Below are positions 7,102-15,026 of a DNA stretch of 50,302 bases, piece after piece. The notes under the pieces were generated by a model. It did no database searches and was not told where the DNA came from. It worked only from the letters and a program-made list of their open reading frames with translations. The translations under genes and the position numbers were made by a program. Position 1 is the first letter of the stretch; each line of letters begins with the position of its first letter. This DNA is from an uncultured Eubacteriales bacterium (GTDB lineage Bacteria; Bacillota; Clostridia; Peptostreptococcales; Anaerovoracaceae), in NCBI GenBank assembly GCA_902773665.1, contig CACYFF010000013.1:1-50302 (forward strand). The letters are read 5' to 3'.

Positions 7102-8502
7102 ATGACAGAACTCAGACTTATTTTCAAGGATCCGGCTGCATATGCCGATAAACAGATCGAAGTGTGCGGCTGGATCAGAAACAACCGCAACTCCAACGCT
7201 TTCGGGTTTATCGAGCTGAACGACGGAACCTTCTTCAAGTCTGTTCAGATCGTATACGAAAAGGAGTTCCTCAGCAATTTCGAAGAAGTGGCGAAGCTGC
7301 CGCTGTCCACCGCGCTGGTGGTAAAAGGCACGCTCGTGCTTACGCCGGAGGCGAAGCAGCCCTTCGAGATCAAGGCGGCCGAGGTGACCGTCGCAGCGCC
7401 TTCCGATCCGGATTATCCGATCCAGAACAAGCGCCACAGCCTGGAGTACCTGCGCACCCAGCAGCACCTGCGTCCGAGGACCAATCTGTTCTCCGCGGTG
7501 TTCCGCGTCCGCAGCGTTGCCGCTTATGCGGTCCACAAGTTCTTCCAGGATAAGGGTTACGTCTATGCCCATGCGCCTCTCATTACCGCGTCCGACGCGG
7601 AGGGTGCCGGCGAGATGTTCCACGTTACGACGTTCGACCTCGACAACGTTCCCAAGACCGAAGACGGCAAGGCCGACTTCTCCCAGGACTTCTTCGGCAA
7701 ATCCGCCAACCTCACCGTTTCCGGCCAGCTGGAAGCGGAGATCTTCGCACTGGCGTTCAAGAACGTCTACACGTTCGGACCCACGTTCCGCGCAGAGAAC
7801 TCCAACACCGCGCGCCACGCCTCCGAATTCTGGATGATCGAGCCGGAGATCGCGTTTATGGAGCTGCCCGAGATGATGGATCTCATCGAGGAGATGGTGA
7901 AGTACATCATCAACTTCGTGATGGAGCGCTGCCCGGAAGAGATGAACTTCTTCAACAGCTTCGTGGATAAGGGCCTGCTGGCCAGACTGGACAACGTCGT
8001 TTCCAACGACTTTGTGCGGCTCACCTACACCGAAGCCATCGACATCCTGGAAAAGGCGGTCGAAGGCGGCAGAAAGTTCGAATATGCCGTTACCGGCTGG
8101 GGCATGGATCTGCAGTCCGAGCACGAGAGATACCTCACCGAGGAAGTCTTTAAGAAGCCCGTGTTCCTGACGAACTACCCCTCCGCGATCAAGGCGTTCT
8201 ACATGAGAGAGAACGAAGACGGCAAGACCGTCGCAGCCTGCGACCTGCTGGTCCCGGGCATCGGCGAGATCGTCGGCGGTTCCCAGAGAGAAGAGCGCTA
8301 CGACGTGCTGAAGGGCAAGATCGAAAAGCTCGGCATGGATCTGGATACCTATTGGTGGTACCTCGAACTGCGCAAGTACGGCGGCGTAAAGCACTCCGGC
8401 TACGGCCTGGGCTTCGAACGCATGATCATGTACCTGACGGGCGTTTCCAACATCCGCGACGTGCTGCCGTTCCCCAGAACGCCGAGAAGCGCAGATTTCT
8501 AA
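7102..8502 (+). CDS. asnS: Asparagine--tRNA ligase
   Basis: 466 aa, the usual AsnRS length. Residues 1-105 are the OB-fold anticodon-binding domain ([24 protein letters not shown]); the rest is the class II catalytic core with motif 1 and 2 regions ([42 protein letters not shown]) and motif 3 at the end ([15 protein letters not shown]). It charges tRNA-Asn in the cytoplasm. The absence of the AspRS-type insertion and the match to [11 protein letters not shown] favour AsnRS over AspRS. The ATG at 7102 follows GAGAAAGG and starts the conserved N-terminus; the open frame extends upstream only through the promoter region. Transcribed alone, between divergent and downstream genes with their own signals. 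Confidence 0.96.
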   Translation: MTELRLIFKDPAAYADKQIEVCGWIRNNRNSNAFGFIELNDGTFFKSVQIVYEKEFLSNFEEVAKLPLSTALVVKGTLVLTPEAKQPFEIKAAEVTVAAPSDPDYPIQNKRHSLEYLRTQQHLRPRTNLFSAVFRVRSVAAYAVHKFFQDKGYVYAHAPLITASDAEGAGEMFHVTTFDLDNVPKTEDGKADFSQDFFGKSANLTVSGQLEAEIFALAFKNVYTFGPTFRAENSNTARHASEFWMIEPEIAFMELPEMMDLIEEMVKYIINFVMERCPEEMNFFNSFVDKGLLARLDNVVSNDFVRLTYTEAIDILEKAVEGGRKFEYAVTGWGMDLQSEHERYLTEEVFKKPVFLTNYPSAIKAFYMRENEDGKTVAACDLLVPGIGEIVGGSQREERYDVLKGKIEKLGMDLDTYWWYLELRKYGGVKHSGYGLGFERMIMYLTGVSNIRDVLPFPRTPRSADF

Positions 8503-8604
8503 GGGTCACAGAAGAAAACCCGTTCCCAAAGAACGGCGTTCTATGATAAAATAAATCGTTACGTCAATAACTGTTCACTAATTTTTTAGGAGGATGTTCC
8601 CAAT

Positions 8605-10521
8605 ATGAAAGGCTACAACACCAGCAACATCAGAAACATCGCCCTCCTTGGCCACGGCGGCACCGGTAAGACCACCTTCCTGGAAGCCTGCCTCAAGGAG
8701 ACCGGTGTCATCAGCAGAATGGGCAAAGTCGAGGACGGCAACACCGTATCCGACTTCGACAAGATGGAGATCGAAAAAGGTTATTCCATCTCCCTGTCCA
8801 TCGTTCCCGTCGAGTACAACAAGGTAAAGATCAACTTCCTCGACACGCCGGGCGTTTTCGATTTCGTAGGCGAAGTCAACTCCGCTTTAAAGGCTGCTGA
8901 GGCTGCCGCGATCTTCGTAGATGCATCCTCCGGCATCCAGGTCGGTACGGAGAAGGCCTGGGCAAACTGCCAGAAGTTCGGCGTTCCCAGATTCTTCGTC
9001 GTCAACAAGACCGATAAGGAAAACGTCAACCTGGACGAGGTCATCGAATCCCTGAAGGGCAAGTTCGGCACCTCCGTCGTTACGCTGGACGACAAGGACG
9101 CCCTGAACGAAGCCATCGCCGAGACCGACGAGGCTCTGATGGAAAAGTTCTTCGAAGGCGAAGAATTTACCGATGAGGAATTCAACAAGGGTCTGATGAC
9201 CGGTATCGCCAACGGCGACATCTGCCCGATCATGTGCTGCTCCGCCATCAAGGAACAGGGCATTAAGGAAGTTCTGGACAACTGCATCAAGTACGTTCCC
9301 GCTCCCGGCGGCGAAGTCGAAGCAGAAGAAGGCACCGTTGCTTACGGCGACGGCCCCGTTGTTGCCTACGTCTTCAAGACCATCGCCGACCCGTTCCTCG
9401 GCAAGATCTCCCTGGCGAAGGTCATTCGCGGCAAGCTGACCCCGGCCATGATGATCTACAACCCCGATGCGGAAAAGGACGAAAAGCTCGGCTCCATGTT
9501 CTTCCTGCGCGGCAAGACCCAGGGCGAAGCGCCCGAAGTCAAGCCCGGCGACATCGTAGCCCTCGGCAAGCTCCAGGTGACCAAGACAGGCGACACCCTG
9601 TGCGACAAGGCCAACCAGGTCAAGCTGCCCAAGATCGAATTCCCGCAGCCCACGCTGTTTACCGCTATCGAGCCCAAGGCGAAGGGCGACGACGCGAAGG
9701 TCGCTGCCGGCATCGCCAAGCTCAAGGAAGAAGATCCTTCCTTCAGCTTCGAGAGAAACGTTGAGACCCGCCAGTCCCTGCTGGGCACCCAGGGCGATCT
9801 GCAGACCGGCATCCTGCTGGCTAAGCTGAAAGACCGCTATGGCGCAGGCGTCGAAGTCGTTCCCCAGAAGGTTGCTTACAGAGAGACCATCAAGGGCAAC
9901 TCCGACGTTCAGGGTAAGCACAAGAAGCAGACCGGCGGTTCCGGCCAGTACGGCGACTGCTACATCCGCTTCAGCCCGTCCACTGAAGAGTTCGAATTCG
10001 AAGATGCCACCGTCGGCGGCTGCGTACCCAAGCAGTTCATTCCCGCAGTCGAAAAAGGTCTGCGCGAATGCATGGAGAAGGGTCCCCTCGCCGGCTGCAA
10101 GTGCCAGAACATCAAGGCTGTTCTGTACTACGGTTCCTACCACGCGGTAGACTCCGACGAAATGTCCTTCAAGATCGCCGCTTCTCTCGCGTTCAAGAAG
10201 GGTATCCAGGAAGCCAAGCCCTGCCTGCTCGAACCCATCATGAAGCTGGATATCCTCGTTCCTGAGGATTACGTAGGCGCCGTTATGGGCGACCTGCCCA
10301 CCCGCCGCGGCATCGTTCTCGGTATGGAACCCCAGGTCGGACAGACTCTGCTCCACGCCGAAGCACCGCAGGCTGAACTGTTCAGCTATGCCAACGATCT
10401 GCGCGCTATGACCCAGGCCAGAGGTTCCTTCACGCTGTCGTTCGACCGCTACGAAGAAGTTCCCGGCCAGCTGGCTCAGAAGATCATCGAAGCTCACAAG
10501 GCAGAAGAAGAAAGCAAGTAA
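8605..10521 (+). CDS. Elongation factor G-like translational GTPase
   Basis: 638 aa, shorter than canonical EF-G (about 690) but typical of the EF-G-like (EF-G2/FusA-like) subfamily. Domain I has G1 GHGGTGKTT (about 17-25), G3 DTPGVFDF and G4 NKTDKEN; switch I is EKGYSISLSI instead of the RGITI of classical EF-G. Domains II to V follow, with the domain IV signature KQTGGSGQYGDCYIRF and the domain V end ARGSFTLSFDRYEEVP. EF-G promotes ribosome translocation or recycling; which of these this paralogue does cannot be read from sequence. The ATG at 8605 follows TTAGGAGGATG. The gene ends in a GGGGACGGTTCTC hairpin. A second, classical fusA would be expected elsewhere in the genome. Confidence 0.9.
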   Translation: MKGYNTSNIRNIALLGHGGTGKTTFLEACLKETGVISRMGKVEDGNTVSDFDKMEIEKGYSISLSIVPVEYNKVKINFLDTPGVFDFVGEVNSALKAAEAAAIFVDASSGIQVGTEKAWANCQKFGVPRFFVVNKTDKENVNLDEVIESLKGKFGTSVVTLDDKDALNEAIAETDEALMEKFFEGEEFTDEEFNKGLMTGIANGDICPIMCCSAIKEQGIKEVLDNCIKYVPAPGGEVEAEEGTVAYGDGPVVAYVFKTIADPFLGKISLAKVIRGKLTPAMMIYNPDAEKDEKLGSMFFLRGKTQGEAPEVKPGDIVALGKLQVTKTGDTLCDKANQVKLPKIEFPQPTLFTAIEPKAKGDDAKVAAGIAKLKEEDPSFSFERNVETRQSLLGTQGDLQTGILLAKLKDRYGAGVEVVPQKVAYRETIKGNSDVQGKHKKQTGGSGQYGDCYIRFSPSTEEFEFEDATVGGCVPKQFIPAVEKGLRECMEKGPLAGCKCQNIKAVLYYGSYHAVDSDEMSFKIAASLAFKKGIQEAKPCLLEPIMKLDILVPEDYVGAVMGDLPTRRGIVLGMEPQVGQTLLHAEAPQAELFSYANDLRAMTQARGSFTLSFDRYEEVPGQLAQKIIEAHKAEEESK

Positions 10522-10531
10522 TGAACTATTG

Positions 10532-10576
10532 GGGACGGTTCTCTTTAGATCATTTTGATCGAAAGAGAACCGTCCC
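10532..10576. repeat. GGGGACGGTTCTC palindromic repeat, copy 3
   Basis: GGGACGGTTCTCTTT (10532-10546) and its perfect complement AAAGAGAACCGTCCC (10562-10576) enclose a second inner stem GATCA/TGATC (10548-10552, 10556-10560). The hairpin lies 10 bases after the EF-G-like stop and may act as its terminator, although the T-run after it is short (TTT). Confidence 0.85.
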
Positions 10577-10611
10577 TTTCAGTTAACTGCAGAAAAGGAG
10601 GCAAGAACAGG

Positions 10612-10929
10612 ATGTACAAGATCTACAGCAGCCCTCTGTGCCCGGATTGTCGGGAGTGCAAGGCGAATTTCGATGCCCATGGCATCGCCTATGAAGAAGT
10701 TAACATCACCGGCAGCATGGCGGAACTGAAGGAATTCCTCAAGCTCCGCGACAGCGAAGCGGTGTTCGCACCCTGCAAGGAGCGCGGTTCTGTCGGCGTT
10801 CCCGCCATCGTCAAGGAAGACGGCTCCATCGAGCTGGATTGGGAAGCCATCCTGAAGGAAAAAGGACTGCCCGTCGTCTTCAAGGAGACGAACGGCGCCA
10901 TGTGCAGCCTGGACGGCAGCGGCTGCTAG
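10612..10929 (+). CDS. Glutaredoxin-like protein
   Basis: 105 aa. The N-terminus MYKIYSSPLCPDCRECKANF is a thioredoxin-fold strand plus a CPDC redox motif (Cys10, Cys13) with an additional Cys16, as in small glutaredoxin-related proteins of anaerobes. GVPAIVKEDG contains the cis-proline (VP) that faces the active site in this fold. The C-terminus ends in MCSLDGSGC, two more cysteines that could take part in redox chemistry or metal binding. The start follows AAAAGGAGG with a rather long spacing of 11 bases. It stands alone between two palindromic repeats. Partner and substrate are unknown. Confidence 0.8.
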   Translation: MYKIYSSPLCPDCRECKANFDAHGIAYEEVNITGSMAELKEFLKLRDSEAVFAPCKERGSVGVPAIVKEDGSIELDWEAILKEKGLPVVFKETNGAMCSLDGSGC

Positions 10930-10945
10930 GATAATAGAGTCGAAA

Positions 10946-11005
10946 AAACGGGGACGGTTCTCTGTCTCACTAATGTATTAGTGAGACAGAGAACCGTCCC
11001 CGTTT
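10946..11005. repeat. GGGGACGGTTCTC palindromic repeat, copy 4, 29-bp perfect stem
   Basis: Arms 10946-10974 and 10977-11005 are exact reverse complements (29 of 29), each holding AACGGGGACGGTTCTC followed by TGTCTCACTAAT, with only GT between them. The element fills the gap between the convergent glutaredoxin-like and MFS genes and would work as a bidirectional terminator-like hairpin with AAA/TTT flanks. Confidence 0.9.
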
Positions 11006-11016
11006 CAGTTTTCAAA

Positions 11017-12237
11017 CTAAGCCGCCTTCGCCGCCCGTCTGTACGACAGCGTGGTCGCCAGCATGAGCACGATCTCGCCGCCCAGGAACAGAAGCAGCGC
11101 GCCGTTGTAGTTGCCGGAAGCGTCGTACATAAAGCCGATGACGGAGGTGATCGCCGCGTTGGCGAGGGTGTTCAGCATGTTGATGGAGGGATAGACCTTC
11201 GCATGGATCGCGATGCCGAAGATGTCGCGGGAGAGCAGAGCCGTGCCCACGGAAGACAGGGAGTAGCACAGACCGATCATAAAGGCCGCCGCGTACAGCA
11301 TGGCGCCGGAATGGATGCGCATCAGCATGACGATGCCGGCGATGACCATAGCGCCCCAGATCCACACGCTCTTCTGGATGCCGATGCGGTCGGTGAGCCA
11401 TCCATAGGCCAGCTTGCCGAAGGTGTTGGCGATCATCGCGGCAGACACCATGGCGGAGCCCACGGCTGCGGTCTGCCCGTAGCTGTCGGCGATGCCGGAA
11501 AAATGCGGGATGTAGGCCGTGGCGCAGGAGGCGATGCACGCATAGATCAGGATGAGCACGTACAACACCGGATCGACCTTGCCGGGTTTGGCCGGGTCAC
11601 CGGCGGGTGCTTTCGCCCCGGCGGCTCCGCCGCCCAACACCAGCACGTCGTAGCCTGCATCTTCCGGTTTGATCCCCAGGGGGAACAGGATGCCGGGCAG
11701 ATAGAACAGCACGATAAAGGCAGCCATGGCCAGATAGCCGGCCCGCCAGCCCGCGCTCTCGATGACGGCGGACAGGATGGGGGACAGGATGGCGCCGGAG
11801 ATGCCCGCGCTGCAGAAGATGAGGCTGGTCATGAGACCGACCTTGCCCGTAAACCAGTTGTTGATGACGATGGTCACCAGCACGGTGCCGGCGGTACCTG
11901 CCGCAACGCCCCGGAATACGCTCAGGAGATACATGGGCCAGATGGAGTTCGTGAAGGCCAGCAGCGCGGTGCTGCCTGCGAAAACGACGGCGCAGAGGAG
12001 CGTGATCGTCCGCAGCTTCATATGTTTCGCTGCCCAGGCGCCGGTGATGCCGCCAACGGCGCATCCCAGGGAGGCGATGGTGTGGGCCATGCTCACGTCG
12101 CCCCGCCCGATGCCAAAGTCGGCGGCGATGGGGTTGAAATACAGGCCTGCGACGTTGAACAGGACGCCGAGGCAGTTGCTCATCATGCCGCAGAGGGCGG
12201 CGATGAGCATGATGTGGCGGGATTGGAGCTGTTTCAT
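11017..12237 (-). CDS. MFS transporter
   Basis: 406 aa with about twelve hydrophobic segments, typical of a major facilitator. The N-terminal half has SLGCAVGGITGAWAAKHMKLR, the loop 2-3 region equivalent to motif A, and a mid loop near residue 200 with an Ala/Gly/Pro-rich stretch (LGGGAAGAKAPAGDPAKPG). The C-terminal half repeats the pattern (FGKLAYGWLTDRIGIQKS). The organisation resembles the oxalate/formate antiporter-like and monocarboxylate-type carriers; the substrate is unknown, but an organic acid fits the neighbourhood. The ATG at 12237 follows CTAGGAGGCGATC, whose TAG is the stop of the AEC gene upstream, so the two are co-transcribed. Confidence 0.88.
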   Translation of the reverse strand: MKQLQSRHIMLIAALCGMMSNCLGVLFNVAGLYFNPIAADFGIGRGDVSMAHTIASLGCAVGGITGAWAAKHMKLRTITLLCAVVFAGSTALLAFTNSIWPMYLLSVFRGVAAGTAGTVLVTIVINNWFTGKVGLMTSLIFCSAGISGAILSPILSAVIESAGWRAGYLAMAAFIVLFYLPGILFPLGIKPEDAGYDVLVLGGGAAGAKAPAGDPAKPGKVDPVLYVLILIYACIASCATAYIPHFSGIADSYGQTAAVGSAMVSAAMIANTFGKLAYGWLTDRIGIQKSVWIWGAMVIAGIVMLMRIHSGAMLYAAAFMIGLCYSLSSVGTALLSRDIFGIAIHAKVYPSINMLNTLANAAITSVIGFMYDASGNYNGALLLFLGGEIVLMLATTLSYRRAAKAA

Positions 12238-12249
12238 GAAGATCGCCTC

Positions 12250-13176
12250 CTAGAACATCCCGTACAGCGCGATGAGCGCGGGGATCGTGATGAGGCTTAA
12301 AACGGTGGTAACGGTAAAGATGCCCGAGGCGTAGCCCGGGTTTTTCTTATGTTCGATGGCAAACATGGTGACCATGGAGCCCATGGGGCAGGCGGCTGCG
12401 GTAAAGGTGATGAGCGCCACCATATACGGAATATGCAGCACCCGCAGGCAGACCGCAGAAAGGACCGGTACGGCGAACAGGCGCATCACGGTGACCAGGT
12501 ACAGCCGTTTGTGCTTTAACGCTTCCGCGAAATTGCTGCTGGCGATGATGGCGCCGGAGATGAGCATCGCAAGGGGCGTTACGCAGTTGCTGATGCTGGC
12601 GATGGGGGAAGCGATAAACTGCGGCACGGGGATCCGCAGCGCGTAGATGAGGATGCCGATGGCCATGCAGATCATGTTGGGGGAGATAAAGACCTTCTTC
12701 AGGTTGGAACGGTCCATGGATCCCGTCATCAGCAGCACGCCGTGGGTCCAGATCAGGAAGACGTAGACCAGGTTGATGGCGGACAGATAAAAGATCGCGT
12801 CGATGCCGAACATGGCGCTCATCAGGGGCATGCCCATAAAACCCACGTTGCCGTAGACGATGGCCATGCGCTCCACCTGCCAGTCGGGGTTGTTTTCCTT
12901 CTTGATGACGATCATGCCGAGCAGGATGCCTATAACGTGGATGAGAACGCCCATGGCCAGGGAAAGGAACAGCCCTCTGGTCTTCTCCGGGTCATACCCC
13001 TGCATGTAGCTGTTGAGGATAAGCATGGGGCAGATGAGGTTGAGCAGAAATTTCGTGAGGGCGTCGCGCTCTTTGTCTCCGATAAGTCCGAGCTTATAAC
13101 CGCCGATGCCGATGATCACCATGATCATCATCTGACCGATGGCTTTGGCGGCGATCGCTGTAAGATTGGTATCCAT
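12250..13176 (-). CDS. AEC-family (auxin efflux carrier-type) transporter
   Basis: 308 aa, the normal size of bacterial AEC carriers such as malonate or malate permeases. It has about ten hydrophobic segments in two five-helix halves: residues 8-27, 40-55, 68-92, 102-122 and so on, with the family's central asparagine/proline-rich breaks (YGNVGFMGMPLMSAMFG in the first half, PMGSMVTMFAIEHKKNPGYASG in the second). The start ATG at 13176 follows ATACAGGAGACAAC; the longer frame to 13227 crosses the promoter. It is divergent from citC, so export or uptake of a dicarboxylate or of a product of the neighbouring operon is a reasonable inference. The MFS gene follows after 12 bases. Confidence 0.87.
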   Translation of the reverse strand: MDTNLTAIAAKAIGQMMIMVIIGIGGYKLGLIGDKERDALTKFLLNLICPMLILNSYMQGYDPEKTRGLFLSLAMGVLIHVIGILLGMIVIKKENNPDWQVERMAIVYGNVGFMGMPLMSAMFGIDAIFYLSAINLVYVFLIWTHGVLLMTGSMDRSNLKKVFISPNMICMAIGILIYALRIPVPQFIASPIASISNCVTPLAMLISGAIIASSNFAEALKHKRLYLVTVMRLFAVPVLSAVCLRVLHIPYMVALITFTAAACPMGSMVTMFAIEHKKNPGYASGIFTVTTVLSLITIPALIALYGMF

Positions 13177-13229
13177 GTTGTCTCCTGTATCTGTTTTTGG
13201 CCCGCCGGAAGGGGGCCGCGTACCCATCT

Positions 13230-13258
13230 ACTATATTACAGGAACCGCTTTTTTTCAA
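13230..13258 (-). promoter_or_regulatory. Promoter of the AEC-MFS operon
   Basis: On the minus strand TTGAAA (13258-13253), a 17-base spacer and TATAGT (13235-13230) form a good sigma-70-type promoter. It points away from citC, and its -35 box lies about where the -35 region of the citC promoter should be, so the two promoters share DNA. Confidence 0.65.
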
Positions 13259-13271
13259 GGCTTGCGCCGTG

Positions 13272-13277
13272 TATAAT
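13272..13277 (+). promoter_or_regulatory. -10 box of citC, apparently leaderless
   Basis: A consensus TATAAT lies at 13272-13277, only 6 bases before the citC ATG at 13284. Transcription would start at or next to the start codon, giving an RNA without a ribosome binding site; none is visible. The -35 region is just a T-run (13249-13255). Confidence 0.5.
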
Positions 13278-13283
13278 TACGAT

Positions 13284-14210
13284 ATGGACATGCGATTCGG
13301 AAGACCCTTTACAGGGCAAAAACTGGACGAATTAAAGGCGTTTCTGGCGTCTTTGGAACTGGATTACGACGACGGTGTGCAATTTACGGTGTGCTGCCTG
13401 GACGACGAGGGCGAGATCATCGCTACGGGTTCGCTGGACGGCCACATCTTTAAGTGCATCGGCGTATCGGAGGAGCACCAGGGGGAGGGGCTGACCGCCA
13501 CCATCATCACGGAACTGCGCAAGGAAGCGTTCGCGAGAGGCGAAGACCACCTGTTCCTGTTTACGAAGCCGAAAAACAGGCTGCAGTTTACGGACATGGC
13601 GTTTTTCCCCATCGTAGCCACGAAAGACGTGCTGCTGATGGAAAGCAAGAAAGACGCGGCGAGGAAGTACGCGAAGAGCCTGGCGGAGCCTTGCGAAGGC
13701 GAGATCGGTGCCATCGTTATGAACGCCAATCCCTTCACGGCGGGTCACCGGTACCTGATCGAAAAGGCGCTGGAGCGGGTGGAGCTGCTCCACGTGTTCG
13801 TGGTGTCGGAGGACCGCAGCTACTTCTCCTTTGCGGAGCGGTGGAAGCGAGTGCAGGAAGGCACGAAGGATCTGGACCGGGTGCGCCTGCACGAGACGAA
13901 AGAATACATGATCTCTTCGGTCACCTTCCCCACGTATTTCATCAAGGAAAAGGCCCGGGCGGAGGACGTGCGCTGCGCGCTGGATCTGGCCATTTTCGCG
14001 GATGTGTTCGCGAAGGAGATGGGCATCACCGTGCGCTATGTGGGCACGGAGCCGCTGGACCCGGTCACGGCCCGCTATAACGAGATCATGAAGGAGACGC
14101 TGCCGGCGAAGGGCATCGAAGTCGTGGAGGTGCCGCGCCTTACCATAAACGGCGAGATCGTGAGCGCCACCAAGGTGCGGGCAGCGCTGGAAGCAGGGAA
14201 GAATAAATAA
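13284..14210 (+). CDS. citC: [Citrate (pro-3S)-lyase] ligase
   Basis: 308 aa (the family is usually about 330-350). The N-terminal part (residues 1-115) is an acetyltransferase-like domain (GVSEEHQGEGLTATIITELRKEA); the C-terminal part is a nucleotidyltransferase with NANPFTAGHRYLIEKAL in place of the HxGH motif, and YVGTEPLDPVTARYNEIMK and ISATKVRAAL-like end (IVSATKVRAAL). The enzyme uses ATP and acetate to acetylate the thiol of the prosthetic group on CitD, switching the lyase on. Here it would activate the citramalate lyase encoded at 25.0-27.6 kb. Start: ATG 13284 or 13290; neither has a Shine-Dalgarno and a TATAAT sits just upstream. First gene of a tight operon (10 bases to the next gene). 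Confidence 0.9.
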   Translation: MDMRFGRPFTGQKLDELKAFLASLELDYDDGVQFTVCCLDDEGEIIATGSLDGHIFKCIGVSEEHQGEGLTATIITELRKEAFARGEDHLFLFTKPKNRLQFTDMAFFPIVATKDVLLMESKKDAARKYAKSLAEPCEGEIGAIVMNANPFTAGHRYLIEKALERVELLHVFVVSEDRSYFSFAERWKRVQEGTKDLDRVRLHETKEYMISSVTFPTYFIKEKARAEDVRCALDLAIFADVFAKEMGITVRYVGTEPLDPVTARYNEIMKETLPAKGIEVVEVPRLTINGEIVSATKVRAALEAGKNK

Positions 14211-14220
14211 GGAGGACAAC

Positions 14221-15018
14221 ATGGAGTATTACATCGTGGATGCGTTTGCGGAAAATCTGTTCGGCGGCAACCAAGCCGGCGTGTGCGTGCTGAAGGAGCC
14301 TATCGACGCAGAACTGATGCAGAACATCGCCATCGAAAACAACTTTTCCGAGACGGCGTTTCTGGTGAACAAGGGGCCGGGACGTTACGACCTTCGCTGG
14401 TTCACCCCCGGCGGCGAGATCAATTTCTGTGGTCACGCCACCATGGGCTCGGCCTATGTCGTAAAGCATTTCCTGGAGCCGGAGCTGCCCGAGGTGCATT
14501 TCGACGCCATGTGCGGCGAGCTGATCGTGCGCTACGAGGGCGACCTTCAGGTGATGAACGCGCCCAGATGGGTCGGCGAGAAGCGGGAGATCGGAGCCGA
14601 TTGGGAGGAAAAGCTCGGCATTAAGATCCTGGACTGCATTAAGACCAGAGATACCATGGTGCTGACGGACGACGTGGAGAAGCTTCGCACCATGCATCCG
14701 CTGGAAGGCGATATCCTGTCCATCGAACCGGACATGTGCCTCATCGTAACGGCGCCCGCTGCCGGCAGCAAGGAAGACTGCGACTTCGTCTGCCGCGTGT
14801 TCGCTCCGGCCGGCGCGATCTACGAAGACCCCGTCACCGGATCGGCCCATTCGACGCTTATTCCCTACTGGAGCGAAAAGCTGGGCAAGGACCACCTGGT
14901 GAGCCACCAGATCTCCAGAAGAGGCGGCCTTTTAGTCTGCGATGACTTAAAGGAGACCGACCGCGTCGAGATGGCCGGCCACTGCGTCTGCTACCTGAAG
15001 GGCGAGCTGCAGCTGTAG
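14221..15018 (+). CDS. PhzF-family isomerase/epimerase
   Basis: 265 aa. Family landmarks are all present: MEYYIVDAFAENLFGGNQAGV at the N-terminus (the first 20 residues match the PhzF pattern), NNFSETAFLV with the catalytic-region glutamate, CGHATMGSAYVV, and EDPVTGSAHSTLIPYW near the C-terminus. Proteins of this family are related to diaminopimelate epimerase and catalyse proton shifts on small acids; PhzF of phenazine synthesis is the named member, but no phenazine genes are here. The substrate is unknown. AGGAGG precedes the ATG; it follows citC by 10 bases and precedes the kinase-like gene by 8, so it is part of the same operon. Confidence 0.9.
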   Translation: MEYYIVDAFAENLFGGNQAGVCVLKEPIDAELMQNIAIENNFSETAFLVNKGPGRYDLRWFTPGGEINFCGHATMGSAYVVKHFLEPELPEVHFDAMCGELIVRYEGDLQVMNAPRWVGEKREIGADWEEKLGIKILDCIKTRDTMVLTDDVEKLRTMHPLEGDILSIEPDMCLIVTAPAAGSKEDCDFVCRVFAPAGAIYEDPVTGSAHSTLIPYWSEKLGKDHLVSHQISRRGGLLVCDDLKETDRVEMAGHCVCYLKGELQL

Positions 15019-15026
15019 GGATCGAC

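Noticed and set aside
8515-8552. Terminator of asnS and promoter of the EF-G-like gene
   Set aside because: CCGTTC/GAACGG makes only a 6-bp stem without a T-run, and the TATGAT/TAAAAT boxes have no matching -35 sequence; too weak to list.
14221-15018. PhzF gene as a sign of phenazine synthesis
   Set aside because: No other phz genes are present, and the family has many members with unrelated or unknown substrates.
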